NCBI RefSeq assembly: GCF_016086655.4
Contig: NC_052138.2
Coordinates: forward strand, 4,464,001-4,528,000
Direction: 5' to 3'
From: Lepeophtheirus salmonis
Taxonomy: Eukaryota; Arthropoda; Copepoda; Siphonostomatoida; Caligidae
Length of the DNA: 64,000 bases
Shown: positions 21,911 through 33,546 of the stretch, in pieces
How positions within the stretch are numbered: the stretch's first letter is position 1
How the letters are laid out: each line of letters opens with the position of its first letter
Program-made: the position numbers and the translations under genes
Notes under the pieces: model-generated
What the model saw: only the letters and a program-made list of their open reading frames with translations
Databases searched by the model: none
Told to the model about the DNA's origin: nothing

Positions 21911-23710
21911 GAGCTCTCAAAATTTAGTTGTCTCTTACTGTGACTATATATAATCGTTGACGTGCGGCAAACTTTACAGCATACCTAATATATAATTTTA
22001 AACGAAAAGTATCAAAATATGGATCCACATTTTTTTAAACCTGAAATAGTCCTCCTTAGTCATGACCAAGGAATTCCGCTATCTAGTTTTAATTTCAAAT
22101 CATCATCCGGTCCGACAAAGAATTTTACCGGTTGTTTTCTGGCTCCATCCGACATGACAGCATGATTCAATTAGCCATCAGTTGTATGCATCATACTAGG
22201 ACATATAAAAAAGGAGACTTAATACAGAATTTAACAGCACTCAATGTATCTACGATAGGGTGTGTCAGCTGTTAATGTCTCCTTCTCTTCAGTCATCCAT
22301 TTCATCAATCCTCCTCATCTACTCCGCCTTTCGGGACATTAGGAATCCTCATTTCCGCTATTAAAGATAAGGCCATTCGTCTCCTGGAGTAACTTCTCAT
22401 CTAACAACTCCATCTATATAAAAAAAAACGGAGTTCCGAGCATATGAACCTAACTTATAGTTTCTCAAGAGGATCCCTTTCCTATAGCGGACTGCAGCGA
22501 GGAACGAAGAAGACTCTCTGATTTCACTCAAATACATTAGGCAAATATAATGGATCAATGCTATCATTCAATCAATATCTATTGTAATTACTAATTTGTA
22601 TTGACTGTCATTTGTTAGGATGGCTATCAATTATCATAAGCCTTCTACGTCAATTAGAATATACTAGATAGAGACTGCTTGGTGAATGTTTGGAACTGAA
22701 TCTAACAGAAGATCGTGTTACTTCGTGACTCACGGCATTAAAGAATAGGTCGTTGTGATAAAGTGCAACATAATTACATATAGTGATCACGAATAACTAA
22801 TAGTAAGTTTCATACCACTTTTAACATACCTATAGGGAGCGTTTTAAGGGATAAGGAGAGATCAATAAATTCAAATGCCGACTTTCTTGAAGCAAACAAC
22901 TTTAAAAATTGAATGTAGTTCTAAACTTTCGTATTATCCATTTTTATGTAATGATTTTATTAAACTCAAGTATCTTAAACCAAATACTTTTTTCAAATAG
23001 AATCGATAACAAATTATGAATTTAACTTAAAAATTGGACCAAGCGATAATGATCTTTCTCTTGTAATATGTTTAAAGGTGTTAAATGCAACTTGGACAGC
23101 GTAGTCTATGTAGAAGTAGATACAACCAGTTTCTGCTCCATAAAACGTTACACTTGTTTGAAGTGGTATTGCTGAACACCCTCAAGTAGGTATGGAACTG
23201 CATCTTTCTTTAAGCTACAGCAAGAGGAAATTATGTTCATTCAAATTGATAGTCTTTGTGTCTAAAATATTTGCTAGATCATTGTACATTTTACTCTGTT
23301 CCTAATCTTCCTTATCAGTTTAACAATATAAACTTATATTATGGGAATATTTTTTCAGAGTTAACATGAATTGGAATTGATGTTCAAATAAGTCAATAGT
23401 AATTGCTAAGAAATTATACGATTAAATGATATCTTGGTATACCCTTGATTCAACTATGAAAAAGAGTTTGATTTTCAAAGGTAGCCTTTGGCCAAAAATA
23501 TTGTCTTCCTTTGGAAGGCCAGACTAGCCTAATCTACACTTTGGAGAACAACGTTTAGCAGAAATTGTGGTCAATTAATTAGAAATACTGAATTCCGAAC
23601 CAATGATATTTAAATGCATCATTATAATTCCTTTCAGAGCAGCTAATTCTTCTTTTCTAATATTAGCTAGGGCAGTGATTTTGAAAGAATATTTTACTAG
23701 TGGTACATAA
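21911..23710. other. No gene recognised in 1.8 kb
   Basis: 22019-22165 has a 48-codon frame beginning MDPHFFKP and a TATAAAA at about 22205, but no continuation could be joined. On the - strand around 23050-23200 a frame reads TSVTFYGAETGCIYFYIDY and continues openly, and the + strand there is also open. Neither is identifiable. The region may hold a small or diverged exon. Confidence 0.35.
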
Positions 23711-23775
23711 CTCAGGGGCATCCTCAGGAGAAGGGAGCAGGGGTTGTAGCCTCCTCCCACAAAAAATCCGCACAT
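23711..23775 (+). repeat. Fragment of the CAGGGGCGTCC family
   Basis: CAGGGGCATCCTCAGG, then GGGGTTGTAGCCTCC. An end fragment only. Confidence 0.45.
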
Positions 23776-23942
23776 TGAAACTAAAAATGCTTTGTGCTGC
23801 TTAGGGGGTACTTGGGTTTAAGGTAACATATTTTACAAGTGGTACATCACTAAAAAAGGTCGAAAATCCCTGAGCTAGACGATAATAGTATTTTTTCACA
23901 AACAACAGGAGTCAGTAAATATCAGTAGTACGTCCTAAGGGT

Positions 23943-24155
23943 TATAGAAATACAATGTTAGACCATCATGTAATCGGGCTTCCTGAAATTTTCAATATGA
24001 TGTATCGTACTGAATGCTGGGTAAGAAAGACAGATTTTGACAAACACACAGCCCCTCATACACCGTGACGTCAATATTAAAAAGCATAGTGGAAGTCAAA
24101 CCTCAGTTGCACAAGCATTATCGTATAACCTTGTATTTCTATTAACCTTGACTCT
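23943..24155 (+). mobile_element. MITE with TTAATAGAAATACAAGG ends, copy 1
   Basis: The left end ATAGAAATACAATGTTAGACC is the inverted match of the right end TAACCTTGTATTTCTATTAA. The interior carries AAAGACAGATTTTGACAAA, CGTGACGTCAATATT (TGACGTCA at 24066-24073) and GTGGAAGTCAAAC. Other copies: 32861-33068 and 57726-58027. Non-coding; superfamily unresolved. Confidence 0.75.
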
Positions 24156-24194
24156 TGTGTACTTTATCTCAATGGGCATAAGGCGTACATAGGT

Positions 24195-24262
24195 TTTCTC
24201 CCTTTTGTTTATTTTCCTTTTTCTTTTCTCCCTTTTGTTTATTTTGCTTTTTCTTTTCTCCC
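24195..24262. repeat. Two-unit tandem repeat
   Basis: TTTTCTCCCTTTTGTTTATT is repeated with a period of about 34 bases, followed by a third partial unit. It is the reason for a lysine/arginine-rich - strand frame (24096-24320), which is not a gene. Confidence 0.7.
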
Positions 24263-25355
24263 TTGTTCTTCTTCCTAGAGTACCAACCATTGTGCCGAAC
24301 AAAAAGGCAAATGCCGCCAAGATAGAATAGAGTCGTGTACTGGGATCAGGGCACGGTAAGGTCTTTGAAGACCTTAGCCATGCACATGAGGTAGATCCAT
24401 TTGCTTGATATGATAATTAAGTTATGGTATGTACGTCTCACCAAACATTCTTTAATCCCATTTTCATGCTCAAATATAAATGATTAATTTATAGCTAATA
24501 GAACTGTAGTTATTTATTTTTTTTATTTGTCATGCAATATGTATCAAACTTTTAATTACCATTAGGCAAGGAATATTCTATTAATATATATGTTAAAAAT
24601 TTAATTGATTTTTTGATGGGGGAATGAGCAATATTTACATATATATTTGTTTACTTACAAAACGATGGAAAGGGACACCGCCTTGCGGCAAAATAATACA
24701 GCTCACTGAATGATAAATATATTTTATATATGTATTACTTGGGGTAGTATCCGGCATTGCCCAGAGCTATTTGTGGTCGACAAATTGCTTTTATAATGTA
24801 TAAGATAAATCTACAACAAATCCTTGGTGTTGCCCTCTGTGTTTCACAAAAAACTAACTGATAGTTACTCAATACTTTGACGTTCTCTCTCCAAGAATAA
24901 AATACGAATAATGACAGCTTGATAACTGTTTTATATATAATTTGGTGAGCCAAAGAGTACTTTCAAACTCGGCACATTCATTTATTTAAATTTCATATAA
25001 AGTACTTCTCTCTTCTTTTTTACTATGAGTTGAAGTAAACTCCTAAAATTCAATGATCATGATGCAACGAGGGTATGAACAAACTTTAAAAATAATAATT
25101 ATCCTCAAGGTGGTGCGGCAGTATGTAGTTTGGGGGTTCAACATAATTAAATTAAAATGGGTATTCATCTTTATATTTTTGCACCCCAAATACAACTTTG
25201 AATTTACAAATAACAAATATATTATTTGTATTATTTTGCCACAAGACGGCGCCACTCTCGGTCGTTTTGTAAACAAACTATTATAAGCCATCGACACACA
25301 CACCTCATTCTCAAAGGTAAAGAAAAATTAACAGGTGACGAGAATGTCTTGTGTT
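24263..25355. other. No gene; short GGCGCC-type repeat pieces
   Basis: GCGGCAAAATAATACAGCTC at about 24684 and AAGACGGCGCCACTC at about 25243 resemble pieces at 32140-32185 and 34670-34695. They belong to an undetermined dispersed repeat. Overlapping frames on both strands at 25043-25303 indicate no real gene. Confidence 0.4.
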
Positions 25356-25359
25356 AGTG

Positions 25360-25620
25360 AGGTAACCCCATGATGAGTGATGAAAGTTGTGTGTATAATG
25401 GGCATGTTAAAAAAGATTTGAAGAATGTCTTGTCCTCTACAATCAGCTGTGACAAGGGAGTAGGGGGATAAGGAAATAAACAAGTACATAAGACAAGAAT
25501 TACTCCGATACCCATCCCTGATTGTACTCAGAGTCCAAGAAGGACTTATGATTAAAACTCCGCAACAAATACTCTAGGTGACTGTCCGGCTTTATGAGCA
25601 CAGTTCCATCAGGTTATAAA
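25360..25620 (+). repeat. Common short repeat R1, forward copy
   Basis: GTGATGAAAGTTGTGTG, AATCAGCTGTGACAAGGGAG, GGAAATAAACAAG, CAAGAATTACTCCGATACCC, then GATTAAAACTCCGCAACAAA. The small frames that follow at 25657-25880 are in a further piece of this repeat. Confidence 0.65.
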
Positions 25621-26340
25621 TATAGTTGAATGGAGTAGGCAAATAAGGTCACTACTGTGGAGTCAAATGATAAGGACAACAGTTGTGTAAAAGAAAATTC
25701 ATTCTTCAGATTACCGATTCCCAAAAAAATGGACCAAACAAAAAAAATACACACGATATACATAACTATTTATTGCTACATACCAACTCACTGTTTCTTT
25801 CTTCCTCTTTTATGTGCACAAATGCTATTGATTACTTAATACGTACATGTTGCCTCCTCAAACATTCTTTAATAAAATAAACAGTGTAATAAGATAAAAA
25901 GAGCATATTCTAGTTGCAACTAGAGAAAGTATTGGACGCGTTCTAGATCATATTTTATGCAACTCTAATAAGTGAATAAACTGAGGAGGAACTGCACTTA
26001 GTACTCAGTAATTCTGATATTCGTACAGAGCACTCCTTTTTTTATAATAAAAATATATAATATTAAGATCTGCACTGTAAATTAACACGCTAACATTTGA
26101 TTAATATATTTATATCAATTACCTGTAAATGGTTTATGAGTGTTTGATTGTTTTTGATCAAATAAAGGTAATGATAGGTAAAAGTTGCCACTATCCTAAT
26201 GGACATCCTATCAATTATTCACTAATGTTATTTAAAATGACGTATTAGTGTCCTCTAAACCATTCCTTCTCACTTTTTGTATTTTCTATATGAAGCTACA
26301 AAATAATTTGAAAAATCTACATTAATCAATCATTTTCTAC
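25621..26340. other. No gene seen
   Basis: Two overlapping + strand frames (25657-25839, 25683-25880) lie in repeat-derived sequence. The rest is AT-rich. Confidence 0.5.
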
Positions 26341-26344
26341 ATAT

Positions 26345-26560
26345 CCATAATTGTGATGGGACACAAACCCCTTGGACTACTCTATCTATATGTACCTGGA
26401 GGAAAAGGTGTATGCTAGTCCTCAATTGAGTGTCCCGTTGCTGGAGGCTTCCACCAAGAAGCAGTGGCCCAAGCTCGAGTCTGACTACATAGTCAAGATC
26501 TGCAAGGGATTTAAGGCCCGTATATAAGCAATTATTAAAACTAAGGGCTCACATATTGAA
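26345..26560 (+). pseudogene. Tc1/mariner transposase C-terminal remnant
   Basis: A + strand frame encodes LDYSIYMYLEEKVYASPQLS, KKQWPKLESDYIVKICKGF and then a terminal KTKGSHIE before a stop. LDYSI corresponds to the region of the third catalytic residue (NPLDYSIW), and the end matches the GGHIE-type C-terminus. One in-frame stop is visible near the end. N-terminal parts are missing. Confidence 0.75.
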
Positions 26561-27537
26561 TAAAAGTTGTGTGGAACATTTTTTTCTTATGATTTTAGGA
26601 AATAAGTCTCGTTTAAATTTTTCTCTTCAAAAATTGAAAATATTAAAATTTGTATCACTAGATAAGATCAAGATGGACCTTGGAAAATTGTCGAAATGAT
26701 GATTGCACATTGAATTTGGATTTTGTAAATCTAGCAATTTTTTCAAAAGAATTCCAATCCATGCCGAGTGTTAACGCAACCTCAATGATTTATTTTGATA
26801 GCTAAATAACTCTATTTTTTAACTTTCAAAGTTGGTATCCATTCAGAATATTCTTATATTCAATTTGGACCTTTTTTTTTGTCCCATTTCAACCTTAACT
26901 CTTTGGAAGCTAAATTGAGAAACTCATTTTTGGTTCACTTTTTTTAAACATATATAATATTTAAAATTACTAATCCTATTTTTTTAATACATTTTGCTGC
27001 ATTTTTTCTTTTTTGTTCTGGATAACCTTTATTTTTTTTGGTTTCTTGTTCTATTTTTTTTTTTTTTTTTGACAGTCAGTTTTTGAGACAATTTAGCATT
27101 ATGCCAACCAACATTTCTCTAGTTTCCTGACCGTTAATCCCCTATCAAGTTCATTTAAGGAAGTACTTGATATTTTATTGGGCCCTTACTTCAATTGGGG
27201 GTAGTATATATATGTGACAACATTTATTGAGGTTTCGGTCGATGGTTCCAATCACAAAACCTCAAAAAAGTGAAGGGTGGAAAATGTTAGAAGGAAGATA
27301 TTTGGATAGCGTAAAATTTAGAGGAATTGAACCTTGAAAAAAAAAAAGAGTGAAGCAATGATAGGTGAGAAAATTACTAATATGAATCAACCCTTGATTG
27401 TTCAAAAATGGATTACAACAAAAAAAAAAGGTGTTTAAAAAAGCAACTATTGAAGGTACTACAATTTATTAAGTTTTTTTTAATGGAACGACGCAACTCA
27501 TTTGCTCGGGAAAAATTATTCTTTTGCACTATATGTG
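26561..27537. other. No gene seen
   Basis: Long T-runs and low-complexity sequence. No frame of note. Confidence 0.55.
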
Positions 27538-27695
27538 CGTAGGTTTGGCCCCCGCTTGTTCATAGAGAAGAAATATACTTCATGTATATGGACATCACAG
27601 AAGATTCCTAGGTAACATGGGGTAAATCTAACAATTCAATGTTTACTTATACTTAATTAATTCAACTCCATCTGACCAATAAAAGGAACATAAAA
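27538..27695 (+). repeat. Short MITE-like repeat, copy B
   Basis: TATACTTCATGTATATGGA, GATTCCTAGGTAACATGG, then TTCAACTCCATCTGACCAAT and AAAGGAACAT match the copies at 240-395 and 56928-57070. Confidence 0.65.
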
Positions 27696-27709
27696 AAAAT
27701 GCCGTTCTT

Positions 27710-28040
27710 GTAGAATCCCTTGTCCCTATTTGCAAAAAACTTGAACAATTTGTACAGGCCTCTCTTTGGGCCTAAGTTATACCCCCAAGTACGATGGTCA
27801 TAGACAGGAACAGGTGGTGGTCACTTGATGTCAGGTCTGGACTGTGTGGTGGATGCATAAGAACTTCCCATCAGAGCTCCCGGAGCTCTGGCTTGTCCTC
27901 AAAAATGTGTGCATCCTGAATTATTTCTCCCGAGAGTGTTGTTGATTGAGCTACGTCGTTCCATTATGAAGTTGGATTCTCGTTGACAACAAGTTATCAA
28001 ACAGAACGGGGCGTACTTGGCTAAATCGGACGATTCTAAC
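27710..28040 (-). pseudogene. Mariner transposase C-terminal fragment
   Basis: The - strand contains LMHPPHSPDLTSSDHHLFLS, the mariner PHPPYSPDL-x-P-D block (third catalytic aspartate included). Frames with REACTNC and NRDKGFYKNGI follow, matching the usual C-terminal end. Upstream, a frame with NNSGCTHF corresponds to the HDNARPH block. At least three frameshifts. Confidence 0.75.
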
Positions 28041-28489
28041 ACTTAGAAATGGAAAAAAAAGCAAAAAATACACAATGACTTTTTCCTCAGCCTATTACGT
28101 TAGTATTAAGGTGTTAATAATTTTTAGGGCTAGTCCCCTTCAAATAATGATAGCTAGCAACGATCCTGGTCACTACTATATAAACTTATTGTCCTTTATA
28201 AATATATTTAAATGTCAGAATATTCGAAAAAAATATCTTACAGCTTATCTTTTCTAGAGCCATTCTAAAGGCTATTCGATTGAATTTAGCCTCTTCCAAA
28301 AAAAAAATTAACATTTCAAATTTTTTGTCTCTTCTTTAAAATACAATCCTGAAGGAAAACAAACCAACGAACCTATGACATTATTAGTGATGTATAGCGT
28401 GTGTATTTTTTAGCTGGCCACTTTTTTAGAATTGGTAAATTGAAAAAGTAATTTTCTTTTCCTCAAATGTTTTCCTTATTATTCCATTC
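28041..28489. other. No gene seen
   Basis: A 60-codon frame at 28075-28257 has no motif or splice context. Confidence 0.5.
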
Positions 28490-28830
28490 CTGAGTAGTGA
28501 ACATCCTTTTTTAATTAGATTCAAAACATTATTGAACATTTGGTATGCTCCTATATGACGGAGCGTAACCCTGAGGATTTGTTGTGGAGATATAATAGTA
28601 AGTCCTTGTTGGACTTAGAGTAGAATTGAGGATCAACATCGGAGTAATTACTACCAATGCCATTGATAATTCCTTCTACCCCTTTTCTCTATTCACTGCT
28701 GATCTAATGAAACGTCATAACATCTAAACTGTTATCCTCCAAACATTTTTCAAATTGTCATGCTGATTTTCGCTTTTTTTGTTTAACATACCCAAAATAC
28801 ACATGATTTTCATCACAAGACATTATCTCC
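28490..28830 (-). repeat. Common short repeat R1, long copy (reverse)
   Basis: Same order as 19440-19800: GACGGAGCGTAACCCTGAGG, AGTAGAATTGAGGATCAAC, TGATCTAATGAAACGTCAT, then CATGATTTTCATCACAAG. Confidence 0.7.
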
Positions 28831-29468
28831 ATTCAACTGCAAATTGAAAATACAAAGAATGAATACTTAATGGCTCACTTGGAAGTTCCGAATAAGCCAA
28901 ATTATTATTGTTACATAAATTGTGAAGGAATAAAAAAATTGGAGGGGAACTGGGGGGACACTCATGAATTAGTTATCAAGGCTTTATGATTAATTATCTA
29001 AAAAAATATATGTATATTGGAAATTATATAAGGAAATACACACGTGCTCAAAAGTTATAAATACCTATTTGCATAGAATGTAGGTGCATATATTTATTGT
29101 TTATACCAAAAGGACCCTGGAAATCATATTCAAGTAATTTATTTCTTGATAGAAAATATAGTAGAGGATCTATATATTGATTCAAATTTTTAAAGGATCA
29201 TCATATGTATGAAGGAACACGCCACCTAGAATTACTAACATAAAACTGTATGTATTTCATCAAATTTTTTAAATAACATATGAAAGGGATCTCAACTTAT
29301 TTTGTCTTAAAAGTCCTATAATACTCCCCAAAAAGTCGCCATCAATTACGACCCATTAATTTATGTACAAAATAAAAACCAATACTTCAAATGAGATACA
29401 TTAATAAGGTAAAACGAAATATGGATTAAATAAAAGTATATAATTTTAAATGCAGATTCTTATCACTG
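28831..29468. other. No gene seen
   Basis: AT-rich flank of the gypsy remnant. No long terminal repeat was recognised here. Confidence 0.5.
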
Positions 29469-31720
29469 AGAGTCGTCCTTGTATGTAGGAAGAACAACCC
29501 TAACTCCGAAACCGGGTTTCATGCGGTCAATTAACACGAAGTTGGTTCGATATCCCATGTCCAGACTAAAGGTTCTGCCGACATATACAGGACTTTAAAA
29601 GGGCCCAAATATGTAGGACCCAGGGATGGTTTAATCGGCTTATTTATTACCAAAACATAATCCGACTTCTTAACAGCTTCCAACACGACCCTCACTCTCG
29701 TAGGAAGCTCGGGGATAACTCTTGGTGTCACATGTTTTATCTCATTGAAGCTCTCAACCAATCTATTATCGTTGGGAGCACCAGTGTGTTCGGTTAATGA
29801 TGACGGTAGGCTCGGAGCTGAAAATATAAGAAAAAATGTTGCTACTGGAATAGCTGGGATGGCAGAACAAAGGCCCAACATCACGAATGAAAGACCGTCT
29901 ACCAAAAGTTCACTTTCCTGACTCATGCTTGAAGTGAGAGAAGATTTCAATGTCATGTGAAATATCTCAATAATACCGTGGGGCTCAAGGTGATAAGAGG
30001 TGGAGACTAGGGTACTCGAATGAGGAGTTGATCCAAGTGTTTTCATAGTGAACCAGTAAATTGAGCTCCCCAATCTGAGTCTATGGTATGAGGGACTCCG
30101 AATCTCGATACCCATGCTGCAATAAAGGTGCTGATTATAGTTTCTGCTTTAGTGTATTGTAAAGGAAGTACTTCTATCCTGTCTAGTAGCCCTATCCGAA
30201 ATCTTTAGTAGGAAACGATATTCCTTTGATAGAAGCAGTGTCCCAACGAGGTATACGTGGATGGTATTTAGCCTATCGGGATTCTGATTAAATGGTGTTG
30301 TTCCACAAGGTTTTGTGTGCACTGAGGGCTTATTTTTTTGACAGGACAAACACTCACCGGTCCAAATGTTTACGTCAGCCCTCCAACATGGTCATGCGAA
30401 TGACATTGCTATTTCATGAAGAGTTAACTTCAACAAGGGATGTGAGAGCCCGTGTGGGTTTTGAAAAAATTATCGTCCTTGGAAATCCAGACAAAACTAT
30501 AGTTCTAAAGTTTTCTTGTGAACGAAAACCCAAGAGTTTTTTATTCCACAAATCTCTCATCGTAATTTGCTTGGATTTAAAATCCAAACTGTGAGAATCA
30601 CACAATACAAGGTCACGTCCAAGTTCCTCGTGGAAGGGAAATGACTCTGCTATGACCAATGCTAAAAGCCAGGATAAAGTGTCCGCCACCACAAAATTAG
30701 ACTTGCGAAGGATCTTGTAGTAAAACTCTGGTATGAATGCAAAGTATATTAATTGTCTCGAAGTCCAGGATGGATTACTAGACTCCAGAGCCGATACCAA
30801 CGGCTTGTAATCAGTAAATATTGTGAATTTCACCCCCTCCTTGTACCAGGGGATGGGTGATAACGCTTCCTTTACAGCTAGGAGCTCCCTGTCAAACGCA
30901 GAATAATTCTGTTGTGCTGGAGTGAGGGATTTGGACCAAAAGGCTAACGGAGCCCACTCGACAATACTCCACAGCTCGAGCAACGTACCCATACCTATCA
31001 ACGAGACGTCGGTTGTAAGCGTTAGAGGTGCACATTTGACATGAAAAGCTAACAAAGTCTCTCAAACAGAGCACTCTTTATTTTCTAAAAGGCATCATTA
31101 AGCTCGGCTTCCCAATCAAATTTTGCATGTTTGTGCAACAATGAATATAGTTTGCCTGTGTATTGTACGAGATTGGAAAGAAATCTGGTATAGTATAGCA
31201 GCATACCAAGAAAAGTCTGGAGTACTTATCGAGACTTAGGAGGAGGAAGATCCCTTATTGCTTCTACTCGATCATTTAAAGGGGAAATTCCCTTTGCTTA
31301 ACTCTATGTCCAAGGAAATTTAACGTGGGTTTCCCCCATTCACACTTCTCCTCCGAGAGACAAAGTCCAGCATCCCGCAGTTTCGACAACAATTGAACAG
31401 TAGCTGCCAATGTTTCTTGAGTGACTCTGAACTCCCCAGAATATCATCGAAATAGACGAAAAACCCCGGAATACCAAGGAAGAGCGAGTCCATAAAGCAC
31501 TTGCATTGTGCTACTTCTGACTTTCGTGATTGTACGTAAATTGTTATTTTCTTACAATCCCTTCTTACTGAACATTTCAAGAAAAAATAAAAATGCTCTG
31601 ACAAATATCTATGTATGATTTGCAATGTCTTTTAGAGTCTAAAACAAAGACTTATCACTATTCAAACTGTTTTAATTCAGTAATAACATCAGTATCGCTG
31701 TAGCGTTTTTTTCGGGCTCT
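29469..31720 (-). pseudogene. Ty3/gypsy retrotransposon pol remnant
   Basis: Read on the - strand from 31720: reverse transcriptase with FVYFDDIL (the YxDD catalytic site) at about 31430-31455 and a GKPTLNFLGH block. RNase H follows (30414-31055): LTTDVSLIGMG, AFDRELLAVKEAL and FTDYKPLVSAL hold the D, E and D residues. Next is an integrase zinc-binding piece (CLSCQKNKPSVH, about 30345) and the integrase core with RFGVPHTIDSDWGAQFT and HGIIEIFHMTLKSSL. The integrase C-terminal end is PTYLGPFKVL, and PGFGVRVVLPTYKDD precedes a stop at about 29469. Multiple frameshifts and stops. gag, protease and LTRs were not found. The domain order RT-RNaseH-integrase places it in Ty3/gypsy. Confidence 0.9.
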
Positions 31721-32344
31721 TGCACAAACCCCATGTCTATAGGTATTACTGAAAAAGTATAATTTCTTAAATATGTTTGGAAGCAGAAGAACACCATTGC
31801 CTAAGGATTTCACTTTCATATTAACAAATTTTGTAATTAATATGCATAAGATTTATGCGTAATAATTAGTTCAGATAATAAGCTCAAATATAATTGTATC
31901 GGAGTAACTACTGTCTGCTGCAATCACGAAATAAATTTAAACAATAAAAAACAGGATATCCTGCCATATTGTGTTAATTTTCGAACTGCTTGAGTCAAAC
32001 CAGTGCCAAGTAGTTGTGACAAAATAAAGTATTAAAGCTTTTCCAATCTTCATACTTGATAACTTTAAAGAATCATACACAGAATGAATGTAGAATGTGC
32101 TTTGTTTACTGATATTAGTTTATAAACAAAGCGACATAAAGTGGCGCCATCTTGCAGTAAAATAGCACAACTCCCTGAATGATAATATTATTTAATAATG
32201 GTTGGCTCCGCCATCTTTGCCGTGTTGGCGATGGCTTTATACCAGGTCGTACGAAATGGGTGAACCACTAATCAACAGGAGCAAACTTTTGCTCCTCCTG
32301 AGTCTCAATTAAGTCCGACATGATAGATTACTTAAAGACATTTA
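31721..32344. other. No gene; GGCGCC-type repeat piece at 32140-32185
   Basis: TGGCGCCATCTTGCAGTAAA and ACAACTCCCTGAATGAT recur in part at 24684 and 34680. Otherwise unassigned AT-rich sequence. Confidence 0.45.
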
Positions 32345-32744
32345 TTAAGAATACAATGACAGATATGATGTATGAAATGGATCTCCATTGCTCTCAATTA
32401 GGCCTTCAAGCGGCCACGGAAGGTGAAACACACTCGGGCAATGTAGTTCCTTTTCGTGAGCTTCATCTCCTTGTCCACAGAGAATTTTAGGTCTGTGATA
32501 TTGCTGTGGCGTGATATGCAGGCCTTTCACTCGAGTACCACCAGATAGAGTAATCCAAAGGGTTCAGATCGGCGCTCTGAGTAGGCCAGAAGTTCTTGGG
32601 CCAAAACTCCATGTTCTCTTCCATACCTCCCCAATATTGGCTGTGTGGGCGGGTGATCCATTCTGCAGGAAGACGTGGGTAGCCTTGCCCGACTTCTTGT
32701 GGATCTTGAGGACCAATGGGAATACCTTTTTCTTCAAATAACAT
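32345..32744 (-). pseudogene. Tc1/mariner transposase pseudogene
   Basis: On the - strand, frames read VFLQNGSPAHTANIGEVWKR (equivalent of the QDGAPAH catalytic block, D changed to N), FWPKNFWPTQSADLNPLDYS, then a C-terminal region around 32345-32530. Frames interrupt each other, and the N-terminal DNA-binding part is absent. Confidence 0.75.
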
Positions 32745-32860
32745 ACAGAAAAGTGATATATATAGCTACTCTTGGTAACAATTATACTCTTTGACGTTAC
32801 AATTAAAGAGCGTGATGGAAGTCAACTTTTGTTGGTCATGCGTTATGGTATAACACAAGC

Positions 32861-33068
32861 TTAATAGAGATACAAGGTTACACCATGATATTATCGGACT
32901 TGCTATAATTTTCAATTTGATGTATCATACCGACTACTCGGCAAAAGAGACAGATTTAGACAAAACACGCAACCAATCACACACTATGGCGTCAATATTA
33001 ACAAGCATGGTGGAAGTCAAAACATCAGTTGAACACGTGTTATGGTATAACCTTGTATTTCTATTAAC
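32861..33068 (+). mobile_element. MITE with TTAATAGAAATACAAGG ends, copy 2
   Basis: Left end TTAATAGAGATACAAGGTTA, right end ATAACCTTGTATTTCTATTA. It is immediately preceded (about 32795-32860) by a right half of the same element (GCGTGATGGAAGTCAAC, GCGTTATGGTATAAC), so a half and a full copy lie in tandem. In the interior the palindrome is changed to ATGGCGTCAATATT. Confidence 0.75.
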
Positions 33069-33546
33069 ATTGGTTAGAACAATAATTTGGTGCATTTTCC
33101 AAGTGACAACTCATTCCTTCTCAATAAACTTTGAAACAGGGGGAATCAATTTTGTTTCATGACAGAAATATAATTATAATTTGGAAAAAAAAACAACAAC
33201 CAGTGTTCTCCAGAGTCAAAAAATCTGGTTTGATCAAAACTAAACAAAGCATTCGGGTCGTAAATCAGAGTTCTGGACCATTTTTATTTAAGTTTTGAAG
33301 TCTGTATCTTTTCTCCGTCTAGCCCAAAGTTCCCATCTATTACAAATGCTACCATTTTTTATTATAATATAGGGAATAATTTCTAAGTATATTTTATTCA
33401 AATAAAATACAGCTTGTGTCATTTTTTTAAACAGCGTGTAAACAACAAATTACAGACTTCCAAACCCCCTTGAAGATAATATTATTATTTTTTTACTTTG
33501 TTCATTCCCTATTAACTAATATGTTTTATGCATTTACATATATTAG

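Noticed and set aside
24096..24320. Lys/Arg-rich - strand frame that looks like a nuclear protein
   Set aside because: Produced by a 34-base tandem repeat of a CT-rich sequence next to a MITE.
32917..33162. 81-codon + strand frame considered as the receptor 5' exon
   Set aside because: Most of it lies in the MITE copy 32861-33068, and it has no signal peptide or matching donor.
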